From assembly GCF_900141765.1 (NCBI RefSeq), contig NZ_FSRK01000001.1, forward strand, positions 2,108,001-2,172,000: a stretch of 64,000 nt of DNA, written 5' to 3'. Each line of letters starts with the position of its first letter. Position 1 is the first letter of the stretch. A program made the translations under genes and the position numbers. The notes beneath the pieces were generated by a model, which searched no databases, was not told where the DNA came from, and worked only from the letters and a program-made list of their open reading frames with translations. This document shows, one piece after another, positions 37,540 to 46,113 of this stretch. This stretch comes from Epilithonimonas zeae. Lineage in GTDB: Bacteria; Bacteroidota; Bacteroidia; Flavobacteriales; Weeksellaceae.

Positions 37540-38520
37540 TTACACCATCCAAATAGAATCTACGAACCAGTTTTTAGAATCATTAATTTCTGTAAGAATG
37601 TGAAATCCTGAATCTTTTGCCAAATCTTTAACATCCTGTTCTGAAAATTTCTGTGAGATTTCCATATCGATCAATTCATTTGCTTTAAAATAAATTGAAT
37701 GATTGTTAATCTTGACTTTTTGGTCACAAAGACTTACGAGAAAACTTTTGCAAGCTCCTGAAATGGGGTCATAAGTCTGATAATGCTGAAACTGTTCCAC
37801 GTCAAAATCGGCATGGAGTTCACGATTGATTCTTGTGAGGAGATTAAGGTTGAATGACGCCGTAATTCCTGCAGAATCATTATATGCTGCAAGAATCGTA
37901 TGGGGATTTTTTTTAAAATCAAAACCTATCAAAAACAAATCGCCGGGATTGAGCTTTCTTCTTACTTCACTACAAAAACGACGGGCTTCTTCAATATCCA
38001 TATTACCGATATTTCCTCCTAAAAATAATACAACCTTTTTTCTGTTTGAAATATAAGTTGCTTCGTCCAACATATCAAAATATTGACCCTCTAAAGGAAT
38101 AATTTTTAGTTCGGGAATTGTTCGATTCATATTTTCCTGCAATACACTTAGAATATTTCCTGAAATATCGATAGGCATGTACGTAAAATCTGTTGATTTT
38201 GCCACAAGATCTTTAAGAAGAAAAGATGATTTCATTGCATCCCCAGCCCCTAATTCAATCAGGTCAAAAGATTCATTAATATTGGATATGGCTTTGATAA
38301 GTTCGTCAGTTTTATTCTGAAAAATATCTAATTCGCAATTGGTGAGGTAATACTCCGGCATTGCCATAATTTGTTGAAATAGACGGTCACCAGTTTCATC
38401 GTAAAAATATTTTGAAGCTAATCTTTTGGGATTACTAGACAGACCTTCCAGAACCTCCGAACGAAAGCTATCAGAATGCTTACTTTTACACTTAAGTTCC
38501 TTTTGTAACTTTACAATCAT
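37540..38520 (-). CDS. egtD: L-histidine N-alpha-methyltransferase EgtD
   Basis: A SAM-dependent enzyme that trimethylates histidine to hercynine, the first step of ergothioneine synthesis. 326 residues, the family length. Hallmarks: SKYFYDETGDRLFQQIMAMP then EYYLTNCE (about 37-63), SAM motif LIELGAGDAMKS (about 87-98), YMPIDIS (about 114-120), LFLGGNIGNM (about 165-174), GFDFKKNPHTILAAYND (about 199-215), and DMEISQKFS (about 285-293), where Glu287 and Ser289 fit the histidine-contacting Glu/Ser pair described for mycobacterial EgtD. It is first in the operon, and the order egtD-egtB-importer-lyase makes a self-contained pathway. Confidence 0.94.
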   Translation of the reverse strand: MIVKLQKELKCKSKHSDSFRSEVLEGLSSNPKRLASKYFYDETGDRLFQQIMAMPEYYLTNCELDIFQNKTDELIKAISNINESFDLIELGAGDAMKSSFLLKDLVAKSTDFTYMPIDISGNILSVLQENMNRTIPELKIIPLEGQYFDMLDEATYISNRKKVVLFLGGNIGNMDIEEARRFCSEVRRKLNPGDLFLIGFDFKKNPHTILAAYNDSAGITASFNLNLLTRINRELHADFDVEQFQHYQTYDPISGACKSFLVSLCDQKVKINNHSIYFKANELIDMEISQKFSEQDVKDLAKDSGFHILTEINDSKNWFVDSIWMV

Positions 38521-38896
38521 AGTTTATATTTTGTTTGGTTTTTAGCTAAATACAACTATCTTGCCGCAACAGCGAATGCTAATGCCTGTTCATCTAACAG
38601 CATTTATCTTATCACAAAAAAATTTACAAATACCTTTTTGTAATTGTCATTAATTAACCCACTAAATAGCTCACACAAACAACAGTTGTCTGCATGTAAT
38701 TGAAGTAAAGCTGAAACAGACTTAAAGGTTATTTAAGTTCGGAAGAAACGTCGATATGAAGTTTATTAAGATAATCCATAAGCTCATGATATTAATCTTT
38801 TAAACACCATCACCTCACTGGTCGGCAATACTGCAAAACATTAGAGGGTAAAATTGATAGAATTCCAGAAACCTTATTTAATAATTCAAGATTAAT
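38521..38896. other. intergenic region upstream of the ergothioneine operon
   Basis: 376 bases between egtD and the two-component system; it must contain the egtD promoter, but I found no full CAAAnnTA/CAA (minus-strand TAnnTTTG/TTG) pair. ACAAATACCTTTTTGT at about 38625-38640 is an imperfect inverted repeat. No coding frame is evident. Confidence 0.4.
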
Positions 38897-40282
38897 CTAG
38901 ACTTGGAATTTTTTGTAAGATTTAAAATCGACAATAAAAACCGTTCCTTCTGAACGGACGGACTTTAATGATATTTCTCCTTGATGTACTTCAATAATTC
39001 GGGATACGATGGATAATCCAATGCCATTTCCTTTTTGATAATTTTTATTATCGCCTCTGTAAAACAAATCAAAGACTTTTGACTGATCTTCCACTGAGAT
39101 TCCAATGCCCTGATCTATAAAATTAATTTTTAAATTTCCGTTTACCACTTCAATTTCTACCAGACAATATTGATTTGAAGAATATTTGCAGGCATTTTCC
39201 ATTAAATTTAGAAATGCAATTTGTAACAGGTATGGATTTCCCCAAAAATCATAACTGTTTTCTTGATTATCAGCCAATCCATTGACATAATTAATCCCCA
39301 CCCTGTAATCCGGATTTTTCTGTAGTAACGCAATTTTAGCCTCTGCTAAAACCTCATCCAGCCGTAGATTTACAAAACTTATTTGTGATACATCATAACT
39401 GGCTCTTGCAAAATCTAACAGAGCGGATGAAAGCTCCGAAGCCTGTTGCGCATCCTGCAAAGCATTATCAACTGAGTTTTTATAATCTTCTAAGGTTGTA
39501 TTTAATTCCTTAGCTAATTCCAGTTCTGTTATAAGTATTGAAAGTGGTGTTCGGAATTCATGGGAAATAGTCGTTACAAATTGCTTGTGGTTATTGAAAG
39601 ATTTTTCTAAACGGTTGAAGGTCGAATTAAATGTTTCCGTCAATTCATAGATTTCATCTTTAGCCTTTGGTACAACCAATCTTTTGTGGAGGTTATGTTC
39701 AGAAATATCTCTTATCTGAAGAATGATATCTTTCAAAGGTTTTAAAGTATAATAAGAAAACAAAAAACCAATAATGAAAATAACGGCGATAGAGATAAAA
39801 TAAATGACAATAACATCTTTTTTAAATTCCTTAATATGTGCGATTCCCGTAACATCTATTGCGCTGCCGATAATGTAAAACTCATTATCACCAAACCTAT
39901 ATTTAAAAGCCATATATTGACGTTCCTTTCTATGCCAGGTGATTTGATTTTCTTTTGATTTTATCAGTTGATTTAGATAATAGTGGTTTTTAGAAGAAGG
40001 ATTGATATCAGTAAAAATTAATTCTTTTTTGCTGTTGTAAACACTGATATCAGCTTCATTTAGCATTTTTTTGTTGCGTTCGTGAAGCTCCTTAATTTTT
40101 AAATTATCAATTTTAGCATCGAAGATAAATTCTGATCTCCAAATAATCTTGTAACCCAATCGATCGTTAAACTCATCTTCCCTATTTTTCTCGGAAACAA
40201 AATAAAGCACATATGCAAAAACGAAAAGTATTCCAGCAGTCAGTAAAGCGTAAATGAGCGCTGTTCTTGTGGCTATTTTCAT
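38897..40282 (-). CDS. membrane sensor histidine kinase
   Basis: A 461-residue kinase. TM1 (about 8-29), a periplasmic sensor of about 120 residues (30-150), TM2 (about 152-173), HAMP (about 175-225), HisKA with HKQFVTTISHEFRTPLSILI (His near 239), and HATPase (about 345-455) with NLMENACKYSSNQ, IDQGIGISVEDQ and KGNGIGLSIV. It overlaps the response regulator gene by four bases. The divergent porin operon is the obvious candidate target of the pair. Confidence 0.93.
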   Translation of the reverse strand: MKIATRTALIYALLTAGILFVFAYVLYFVSEKNREDEFNDRLGYKIIWRSEFIFDAKIDNLKIKELHERNKKMLNEADISVYNSKKELIFTDINPSSKNHYYLNQLIKSKENQITWHRKERQYMAFKYRFGDNEFYIIGSAIDVTGIAHIKEFKKDVIVIYFISIAVIFIIGFLFSYYTLKPLKDIILQIRDISEHNLHKRLVVPKAKDEIYELTETFNSTFNRLEKSFNNHKQFVTTISHEFRTPLSILITELELAKELNTTLEDYKNSVDNALQDAQQASELSSALLDFARASYDVSQISFVNLRLDEVLAEAKIALLQKNPDYRVGINYVNGLADNQENSYDFWGNPYLLQIAFLNLMENACKYSSNQYCLVEIEVVNGNLKINFIDQGIGISVEDQSKVFDLFYRGDNKNYQKGNGIGLSIVSRIIEVHQGEISLKSVRSEGTVFIVDFKSYKKFQV

Positions 40283-40971
40283 TTTAATTGATTTGTGAAA
40301 ATAAATCCCATCGCCGGTTTTGTATGAATTAGTTTATCGTCAAAATCTTTATCAATTTTTTTTCTGAGATAAGCAATATAGACATCAATGTAATTAGTTC
40401 CTGTATCAAAATGATTTCCCCACACATTTTCACCGATTTCATCTCGAGTTAAAATACGTTCCGCATTACTCATCAGAAAAACCAAAAGCTTGAATTCCTT
40501 CGGTGTGAGATTGATCTCCTTCCGGTTTCTAAAAACGCGATTGGTATTTTTATCAATTAGAAGATTGTGATATTCGATATAATTAGAATCTTCATTTTTC
40601 AATTGTGAGGAAGACTTTCTTACAAGTATAGCTTTTATTCTGGCATAAAGTTCTCTGATTTCAAATGGCTTCACCATATAATCATCTGCCCCTGCATCAA
40701 AACCTTCAATCTTTTCATCAATAGCTCCCAAAGCTGTTAACATAATTATAGGGAGTTCTTGATTTTTTTTCTTGATCAATCTACTCAATTCGATTCCGTT
40801 CATTTTGGGAAGCATAATATCTGTTATTACGAGGTCAAACTCAATTCTATCTATCATCACTAATGCATCTTCTGCATCTTCCGAAATGTAAATCTGATAA
40901 CCCTGACTTTCCAGACCTCTTTTCAAAAGTGCAGATACACGGACATTATCTTCTATAATTAAAACCTTCAT
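40279..40971 (-). CDS. OmpR-family response regulator
   Basis: A 230-residue DNA-binding regulator. The receiver (1-118) has the acidic pair IIEDN, phospho-Asp in LVITDIMLPKMNGIE (near 51), IIMLTALG (Thr near 79) and YMVKPFEIREL (Lys near 101). The winged-helix effector (about 130-228) has INLTPKEFKLLVFLMSNA and TNYIDVYIAYLRKKID, the OmpR/PhoB signature. A TAnnTTTG match on the minus strand (TACCTTTG, 41001-40994) lies 23 bases before its ATG. Three 11-bp-spaced direct repeats upstream (41036-41064) are probably its own binding sites. Confidence 0.94.
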   Translation of the reverse strand: MKVLIIEDNVRVSALLKRGLESQGYQIYISEDAEDALVMIDRIEFDLVITDIMLPKMNGIELSRLIKKKNQELPIIMLTALGAIDEKIEGFDAGADDYMVKPFEIRELYARIKAILVRKSSSQLKNEDSNYIEYHNLLIDKNTNRVFRNRKEINLTPKEFKLLVFLMSNAERILTRDEIGENVWGNHFDTGTNYIDVYIAYLRKKIDKDFDDKLIHTKPAMGFIFTNQLK

Positions 40972-41035
40972 CGGTTAATCTTTAAATCTTACACAAAGGT
41001 ATCTCATATTTTCATTTTTAAAGTCTTTTAATGAA

Positions 41036-41064
41036 ATTCTAAAGATTTTCTAATAGTTTTCTAA
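41036..41064. promoter_or_regulatory. three tandem 11-bp-spaced direct repeats, candidate response-regulator operator
   Basis: TTCTAA occurs at 41037, 41048 and 41059, exactly 11 bases apart; the last two are TTTTCTAA. One-helical-turn tandem direct repeats are the standard binding layout of OmpR/PhoB-type dimers. The array lies between the divergent regulator and porin genes and ends at 41064, right where the -33 element of the porin promoter would be; that promoter has a -7 box but no TTG. This is the geometry of an activator-dependent promoter. Confidence 0.65.
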
Positions 41065-41087
41065 CGGCGATCCGAGAATTCAGAAAG

Positions 41088-41095
41088 TAATTTTG
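41088..41095 (+). promoter_or_regulatory. -7 element of the porin operon
   Basis: TAATTTTG matches TAnnTTTG, 37 bases before the porin ATG. No TTG lies 17-23 bases upstream, in keeping with a promoter needing an activator bound to the adjacent direct repeats. Confidence 0.5.
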
Positions 41096-41132
41096 TCCCG
41101 TTGAAATCAACAAAAAGAGGACAATTAATATT

Positions 41133-42461
41133 ATGAACAAAAAATCTATCAAAGCCGGCCTGACATTACTTACCATATTGGGGATGTCAGTTAAAATGGA
41201 GGCTCAGAAAAAAAATGACTTTAATAATCCAGGACTCACCCATTATCTTAATGACGAACATACGCGTTACGTTTCTTTTAGTGGCTATGCTGAATTATGG
41301 GCAAGATATACACAACTAAATCCGGGAAGTCTCATCAATGATCAATCGAAATCGGATGTTTCAGATTTGTCTCTTAGAAGAGTAAGGGTGAAAATGACAT
41401 ATAAACCAACAGAAAAACTAATGTTCGTTTTGCAGGCTGGAACTACCAATGTCAATATGAATGCGAAAGCAAGTAATTATATCGACCTCTTGGATGCATA
41501 CGCGGAATATGCATTTAATGATAAGATAGCCGTTGGAGCCGGACGTTCAACCTGGAGAGGATTATCGAGATTCACAACAGGACCTTTGAATACTTTGCTA
41601 TACGATTTGCCAGCTTACGCCACTTCAAATGCCGGAGCAACAGATTACACTGTTAGAGAATTAAGTGTTTATGCTAAAGGACAATTAGGAAGATTAGATT
41701 ACCGCTTAGTTGTGGCAGACCCTTACACAATGGCAACTGCAGAACCAAAAGTGAATGTAGCTACCTTCAGTAAAAATTCTCCGGGTAAGGATTTCTCAGG
41801 TTATTTCCGTTATGCCTTTTTGGATAAAGAAAATATCTCCACACCTTTCAATTCTGGAACATATGGTGGCAAAAAGAACGTTTTGAGTCTAGATGCAGGA
41901 TTCGATTACATTCATAATGCAACCTGGCATAAAGACTTTAATAATAATGTTCAGAATGATGATATGCAGAATTATGCAGTCGATCTGTTCTATGACGCAC
42001 CAATTAACAAAGACAGAGGAAGCTCAGTCAGCGCTTATGGGATGGCTATGTACAATGATTATGGCCCCAATTACGTACGATATGTTGGAACCAATAATCC
42101 CGCAACTTCCGTTAATGCTTCGCAAGCAAGTCTGAATGGGGCTGGAAATGCAATGCCCGTGATCGGAACCGGAAATACCTATTATGTACAAGTTGGAGGA
42201 ACACTGCCTTATTTTAATAAAGATAAAAAGAATCTGCAATTACAGCCCGCAGTGGGAATGCAACTATCTAACCTTAAAGGACTTCAGGACAATGTAATTG
42301 TTTATGATGCAGGAATTTCATTACTGATGAACGGAATGTCGTCCCGATTGACATTCGATGCTCAAAACCGACCAATATTCACTGGAGATGCTTTAAACAA
42401 AGGTATTGTTTCTGACAGACAGTGGCAATTTGTCCTTAAATATAGAATTGATTTTAATTAA
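41133..42461 (+). CDS. outer-membrane porin
   Basis: A 442-residue protein with signal peptide (about 1-24, ending MEAQ) and alternating beta-strand pattern throughout (RYVSFSGYAELWARYTQLNP, LSLRRVRVKMTYKPTEKLMF, KIAVGAGRSTWRGLSRFTTG), ending in a final strand with aromatic/hydrophobic alternation (WQFVLKYRIDFN), as expected of an outer-membrane barrel. It resembles phosphate-selective-porin-type Bacteroidota barrels. First of three exported proteins under probable control of the divergent two-component system. Substrate unknown. Confidence 0.8.
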   Translation: MNKKSIKAGLTLLTILGMSVKMEAQKKNDFNNPGLTHYLNDEHTRYVSFSGYAELWARYTQLNPGSLINDQSKSDVSDLSLRRVRVKMTYKPTEKLMFVLQAGTTNVNMNAKASNYIDLLDAYAEYAFNDKIAVGAGRSTWRGLSRFTTGPLNTLLYDLPAYATSNAGATDYTVRELSVYAKGQLGRLDYRLVVADPYTMATAEPKVNVATFSKNSPGKDFSGYFRYAFLDKENISTPFNSGTYGGKKNVLSLDAGFDYIHNATWHKDFNNNVQNDDMQNYAVDLFYDAPINKDRGSSVSAYGMAMYNDYGPNYVRYVGTNNPATSVNASQASLNGAGNAMPVIGTGNTYYVQVGGTLPYFNKDKKNLQLQPAVGMQLSNLKGLQDNVIVYDAGISLLMNGMSSRLTFDAQNRPIFTGDALNKGIVSDRQWQFVLKYRIDFN

Positions 42462-42466
42462 AAAAA

Positions 42467-42895
42467 ATGAAGAAAATGGAAAGAAGAAAATTCTTATTCA
42501 GATCGTTACAGGCTTCTGTCCTTATGTTAATTTCTGGAAGTATGCTCGCATCAGTTTTACCTAATACCAATACCATAAAACCTAAAAAAGTGTACACACA
42601 TAATTTATTCTTTTGGCTTAGAAAAGACCTTTCCGCAGCGGAAGTGAAGGACTTTGAAAACTTTTTTGAAGGCCTTAAAAAATTACCTTATCAGAAAAAT
42701 TTACGTTACGGGAAACCAGCAGGCTCAAGTCCGAGAGCTGTCTTAGACAGTAGTTATACTTATAATTGTTCAATGGAATTTGAAAGTCTGGAAGAGCTTG
42801 AAGCTTATGGAAAACTTCCTGATCACCTTGCCCTAGTTAAAAAATACAAACCAATGTTTGAGAAAATGCTGGTTTATGATACCGTCTATAATTAA
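42467..42895 (+). CDS. exported Dabb-family (stress-responsive barrel) protein
   Basis: A 142-residue protein. MERRKFLFRSLQASVLMLIS is a leader with twin-arginine-like RRKF followed by a hydrophobic stretch; the rest is a single Dabb dimeric alpha/beta-barrel domain: VYTHNLFFWLRKDLSAAEVK (about 42-61), FFEGLKKLP, MEFESLEELEAYGKLPDHLA and a C-terminal VYDTVYN. Dabb proteins bind or process small hydrophobic or aromatic ligands; an exported version is uncommon. Five bases after the porin gene, so probably co-transcribed. Confidence 0.82.
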   Translation: MKKMERRKFLFRSLQASVLMLISGSMLASVLPNTNTIKPKKVYTHNLFFWLRKDLSAAEVKDFENFFEGLKKLPYQKNLRYGKPAGSSPRAVLDSSYTYNCSMEFESLEELEAYGKLPDHLALVKKYKPMFEKMLVYDTVYN

Positions 42896-42919
42896 TCCTA
42901 AAATAACATCAATTTTACA

Positions 42920-43402
42920 ATGAAAAACATCATTAAAGGTCTTAGCTTTGTCCTAGCCTTAAGCTCATTTGGAATAATGAATGCACAAAACAAAGAGAAT
43001 AAAAACCTTAGCATCAAAGTCAATAAGGAGGAATCAAAAGATTATATTCCCGCAGTAAGACTTATCAATAATCCGGATGGTTCTTGTACATTCGAGAAAG
43101 GAAGGATACCGACTCTGAAGCATCTAAATACTACAACATTCTGGATGAGCAATAAGACCGAAGACTGGGAAAAAAATGCACATCCAGCCCCAAGAAGGCA
43201 ATATGTTATTACTCTGAAGGGAAATATTCGATTTAAAGTGACAGATGGCTCAACCTTTATTATTAAACCCGGAACAGTACTTTTGGCAGAAGATCTTAAA
43301 GGAAAGGGTCACAGCTGGGATATGGTAAAAAGTAAATCATGGGAAAGACTTTACATCCCAATTGATGAAAATGCAGATGACAATTTTGTCAAGAATGACT
43401 GA
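42920..43402 (+). CDS. exported cupin-domain protein
   Basis: A 160-residue protein with signal peptide (about 1-22, ending MNAQ). The C-terminal part has the cupin beta-barrel pattern: HPAPRRQYVITLKGNIRFKV (about 90-110), DGSTFIIKPGTVLLAEDLKG (about 111-130) and GHSWDMVKSKSWERLYIPI. His residues at the start of motif 1 and in GHSW could bind a metal, though the usual HxH is reduced. Third gene of the porin cluster; a small-molecule enzyme or binding protein of the periplasm is the likely class. Confidence 0.75.
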   Translation: MKNIIKGLSFVLALSSFGIMNAQNKENKNLSIKVNKEESKDYIPAVRLINNPDGSCTFEKGRIPTLKHLNTTTFWMSNKTEDWEKNAHPAPRRQYVITLKGNIRFKVTDGSTFIIKPGTVLLAEDLKGKGHSWDMVKSKSWERLYIPIDENADDNFVKND

Positions 43403-43496
43403 TAACATAAAAAATTAATTCTATCTGGGAATTTTATAATGCAGATTAATGGTAGTTAAATGAAATCCACATTAGATAAATACCATAGGAAAAAAC

Positions 43497-43521
43497 AAAG
43501 CACCTTGAAATAAGGTGCTTT
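43497..43521. terminator. bidirectional terminator
   Basis: AAAGCACCTT (43497-43506), loop GAAAT, AAGGTGCTTT (43512-43521): a perfect 10-bp stem with A-run on one side and T's on the other, between the convergent cupin and collagen-like genes. Confidence 0.85.
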
Positions 43522-43531
43522 ATTATATTTA

Positions 43532-45355
43532 TTATCGTATGACCGAAACTTTAAATGTGAATGTTTTATTACCAAAATCACCAACATCATACACGTAAAT
43601 ACGGACGCTGTCAGCAGCAGTTACAGTACCGTAAAATACAGGAAGATATTGTCCTGCATTAATAGTCGTCAGAGGATTGATAACAACAGTATCTCCTACA
43701 TTGGCGCCAGTTAGAGCAACAGCATACTGAATAGGTGCAGCTGAAGGCAAAGTTTGGGTTGTTGTGGTTGTAATCATAGACAAGCCGCTTCCACCTCCAC
43801 TTCCCGGAGAGGCCCACGTACCGTCTCCCCTTAGGAAAGTGCTTGCACTTGGCGTACCTGATGTAGTTGTTATTTTATTAACTGTTATGGGAGTCCATGC
43901 CACTCCGGCCTGCCATGCACTGCTTGGATACTGTCCTGTTGCTGTAGCACTCATAAGTACAGAATTCGCAGGAACATTTGAATCCATAGCCATTTTCAAT
44001 GTTGTAATGGCACCATCTGCCATCTTACTGGTCGTTACTGTACCATTGGCCACTTTAGAAGTGGTTATTGCGTTAGCCATTACCATAGCGTTGCTGACAA
44101 CATTTGATGATATTGTGGTTGCACCGGTTGCATCTATTGTAACATTGCCTGTCATAGTTACTGGATTTCCTGCAGAATATGGTGCTGTAGCATTCGTCAG
44201 ATAGATTTGTCCGCCTGCAGATCCATTAATAGCTCCTGCTCCAGCAGCTCCTGTAGGACCAACAGGACCTGTGTTTCCTACTGATCCCTGAGGACCTGGG
44301 ATTCCCTGAATTCCTTGAGGACCCTGAGGACCAGTCGCGCCCGTGTCTCCTTTTGAACCTGTGGCACCGATAATTCCCGGAACTCCTTGAGGACCTGTAG
44401 CACCTTGTACACCCTGAATTCCCTGAATTCCTTGAGGACCGGTTAATCCTTGAGCACCAGTTTCTCCTTTTGATCCTGTAGCGCCTGGAATCCCCTGAGG
44501 ACCTGTTATACCTTGAGCACCAGTTTCTCCTTTTGATCCTGTAGCGCCGGTAACGCCTGGAATTCCCTGGATTCCCTGAGGACCCGCTATACCTTGAGCA
44601 CCAGTTTCACCTTTTGATCCTGTAGCGCCGGTAACGCCTGGAATTCCCTGGATTCCCTGAGGACCTGTTATACCTTGAGCACCAGTTTCACCTTTTGATC
44701 CTGCTGCGCCGGTAGCGCCTGGAATCCCCTGAGGGCCTGTTATACCTTGAGCACCAGTTTCTCCTTTTGATCCTGCAGCACCAGTAACACCTTGAATACC
44801 CTGAATTCCTTGAGGACCGGTTACTCCTTGAGCACCAGTTTCTCCTTGTGGACCTTGTGCACCTGTTGCTCCGGTCACCCCCGGCAGTCCCTGAATACCC
44901 TGAGGACCAGCTGCGCCAGTAGCACCTGTATCTCCTTTGGGACCAGGGATTGAACTTCCTGAATTTTTAGCATATAAAGCATAGGGAACGCTCAAAAGCT
45001 GAGAGGTTCCGGTTATTGTGTAGTTACTAGAACCCGTAGGATCTGTCTCAATCTTAATAAAATAGGTATCAGAACCCCAGTCAATACTTGAAAACGAACC
45101 ACTAAGTAAATTACCGGATCCAATTTTAACTGTAACGAGACCATTACCATTAGTGGGTTGAGACTGAATTTCTGAGTAAACGACAGGTCCTGTTGCTGAA
45201 CCTTTTAAGATTGAAAACCGCATCCCGACATTCTGGCTCTTAACCAGTTCGTTGTTTGAATTTCTGATGATAGCCTGATAACTCATCGCATCCTGAACTT
45301 GAGAAAATGCCATGACAGCAGCCAGTGAAGCCGCTAAAAAGTAGAGCTTTTTCAT
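43532..45355 (-). CDS. collagen-like repeat exported protein
   Basis: A 607-residue protein: signal peptide (about 1-19, ending AFSQ); an N-terminal beta-sandwich module common in Bacteroidota surface proteins (about 20-132, SYQAIIRNSNNELVKSQNVG, GNGLVTVKIGSG, LSVPYALYAKNS); about 80 Gly-x-y triplets (about 137-375); a beta-rich region with short Val/Thr repeats (SKVANGTVTTSKMADG, about 390-470); and a C-terminal globular end (about 500-607). Gly-x-y runs form a triple helix, so it is probably a trimeric surface stalk. There is no T9SS tail, and its end FKVSVIR may be a barrel-like or cap strand. Divides from the 161-residue T9SS gene by 22 bases. Confidence 0.88.
   Translation of the reverse strand: MKKLYFLAASLAAVMAFSQVQDAMSYQAIIRNSNNELVKSQNVGMRFSILKGSATGPVVYSEIQSQPTNGNGLVTVKIGSGNLLSGSFSSIDWGSDTYFIKIETDPTGSSNYTITGTSQLLSVPYALYAKNSGSSIPGPKGDTGATGAAGPQGIQGLPGVTGATGAQGPQGETGAQGVTGPQGIQGIQGVTGAAGSKGETGAQGITGPQGIPGATGAAGSKGETGAQGITGPQGIQGIPGVTGATGSKGETGAQGIAGPQGIQGIPGVTGATGSKGETGAQGITGPQGIPGATGSKGETGAQGLTGPQGIQGIQGVQGATGPQGVPGIIGATGSKGDTGATGPQGPQGIQGIPGPQGSVGNTGPVGPTGAAGAGAINGSAGGQIYLTNATAPYSAGNPVTMTGNVTIDATGATTISSNVVSNAMVMANAITTSKVANGTVTTSKMADGAITTLKMAMDSNVPANSVLMSATATGQYPSSAWQAGVAWTPITVNKITTTSGTPSASTFLRGDGTWASPGSGGGSGLSMITTTTTQTLPSAAPIQYAVALTGANVGDTVVINPLTTINAGQYLPVFYGTVTAADSVRIYVYDVGDFGNKTFTFKVSVIR
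44235..44946 (-). repeat. imperfect tandem repeats encoding collagen-like triplets
   Basis: The DNA repeats with an 81-base unit (27 residues, GSKGETGAQGITGPQGIQGI then PGVTGAT) interspersed with a 63-base short form lacking QGIPGV. Neighbouring copies are near-identical at the nucleotide level (for example around 44530-44700), so unequal recombination can change the copy number and the stalk length. Confidence 0.8.
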
Positions 45356-45377
45356 AGGTAATTAATTTTATTTTATG

Positions 45378-45863
45378 TTATTTATCTGTTTTAAGAACCT
45401 TAAATATCTTAATAGCTCTGCCGCCTTTAGATACTTTTAAGTAATAGATTGCAGCTGGATAAGATGACATCGCTATAGAAGTCTTCGACTGGCCGATGGA
45501 CTTTGCTTTTAATAATTTTCCGCTGTTGTCAACCAGTTCATAACGGTACTTATTGAAGTCTGAAAGTCCAACCGTTAGATTGAGGTAATCTGTTGTCGGA
45601 TTTGGATAGATACTTACATTTAAGGTTATTTCAGTGATATTAATACCAAGGCTCTCGGTAATTTCGTAGGCCTGTTGTACACCTGGTGCAGCACTTCCTG
45701 CTGAAGATATTGCAGTATCATTAAAAGTCTGTCCTATTGTAGCGCTGACGCTTCCTGAGATATTTGAAGCTGTTATACCGGCTGTAGTCAAAGATTCTTG
45801 CGCAGAAATTTCGTATGAAAAACAGAGACTAAATATAACGCACGTTAAAATTGTAGTTTTCAT
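45378..45863 (-). CDS. small T9SS type A-sorted protein
   Basis: A 161-residue exported protein: signal peptide (about 1-21, ending ISAQ), a short N-terminal segment (SLTTAGITASNISGSVSATI, about 24-70) and a T9SS type A tail (NVSIYPNPTTDYLNLTVGLS, then PAAIYYLKVSKGGRAIKIFK, about 82-161). There is hardly any cargo domain between them. It is followed directly by the collagen-like gene and could be an accessory or anchor for it. Confidence 0.8.
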   Translation of the reverse strand: MKTTILTCVIFSLCFSYEISAQESLTTAGITASNISGSVSATIGQTFNDTAISSAGSAAPGVQQAYEITESLGINITEITLNVSIYPNPTTDYLNLTVGLSDFNKYRYELVDNSGKLLKAKSIGQSKTSIAMSSYPAAIYYLKVSKGGRAIKIFKVLKTDK

Positions 45864-46113
45864 ATCATATATTGGATATAATTATTAGTTTTAAGTATTT
45901 TCGCAAATATACATTTATATTACAATAATCATATTAAATTATGACAAAAGAAAATCAATTGTTTTAAGGTGGCACTCTAGGCATAGTAGCACCCGTTATA
46001 CTGCCCGCTCATAAGCTTTTAAAATAGATAAAAGTCCAATTTCGCGTTTGCATTGTTTTTTTTGAGATTATTGGCATTTGTATTGTTAGTAAAGAATTAT
46101 TAATCAAACTTCT

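Noticed and set aside
44235-44946. Regularly spaced repeats considered as a CRISPR array
   Set aside because: They are in frame, encode Gly-x-y triplets, and have no unique spacers.
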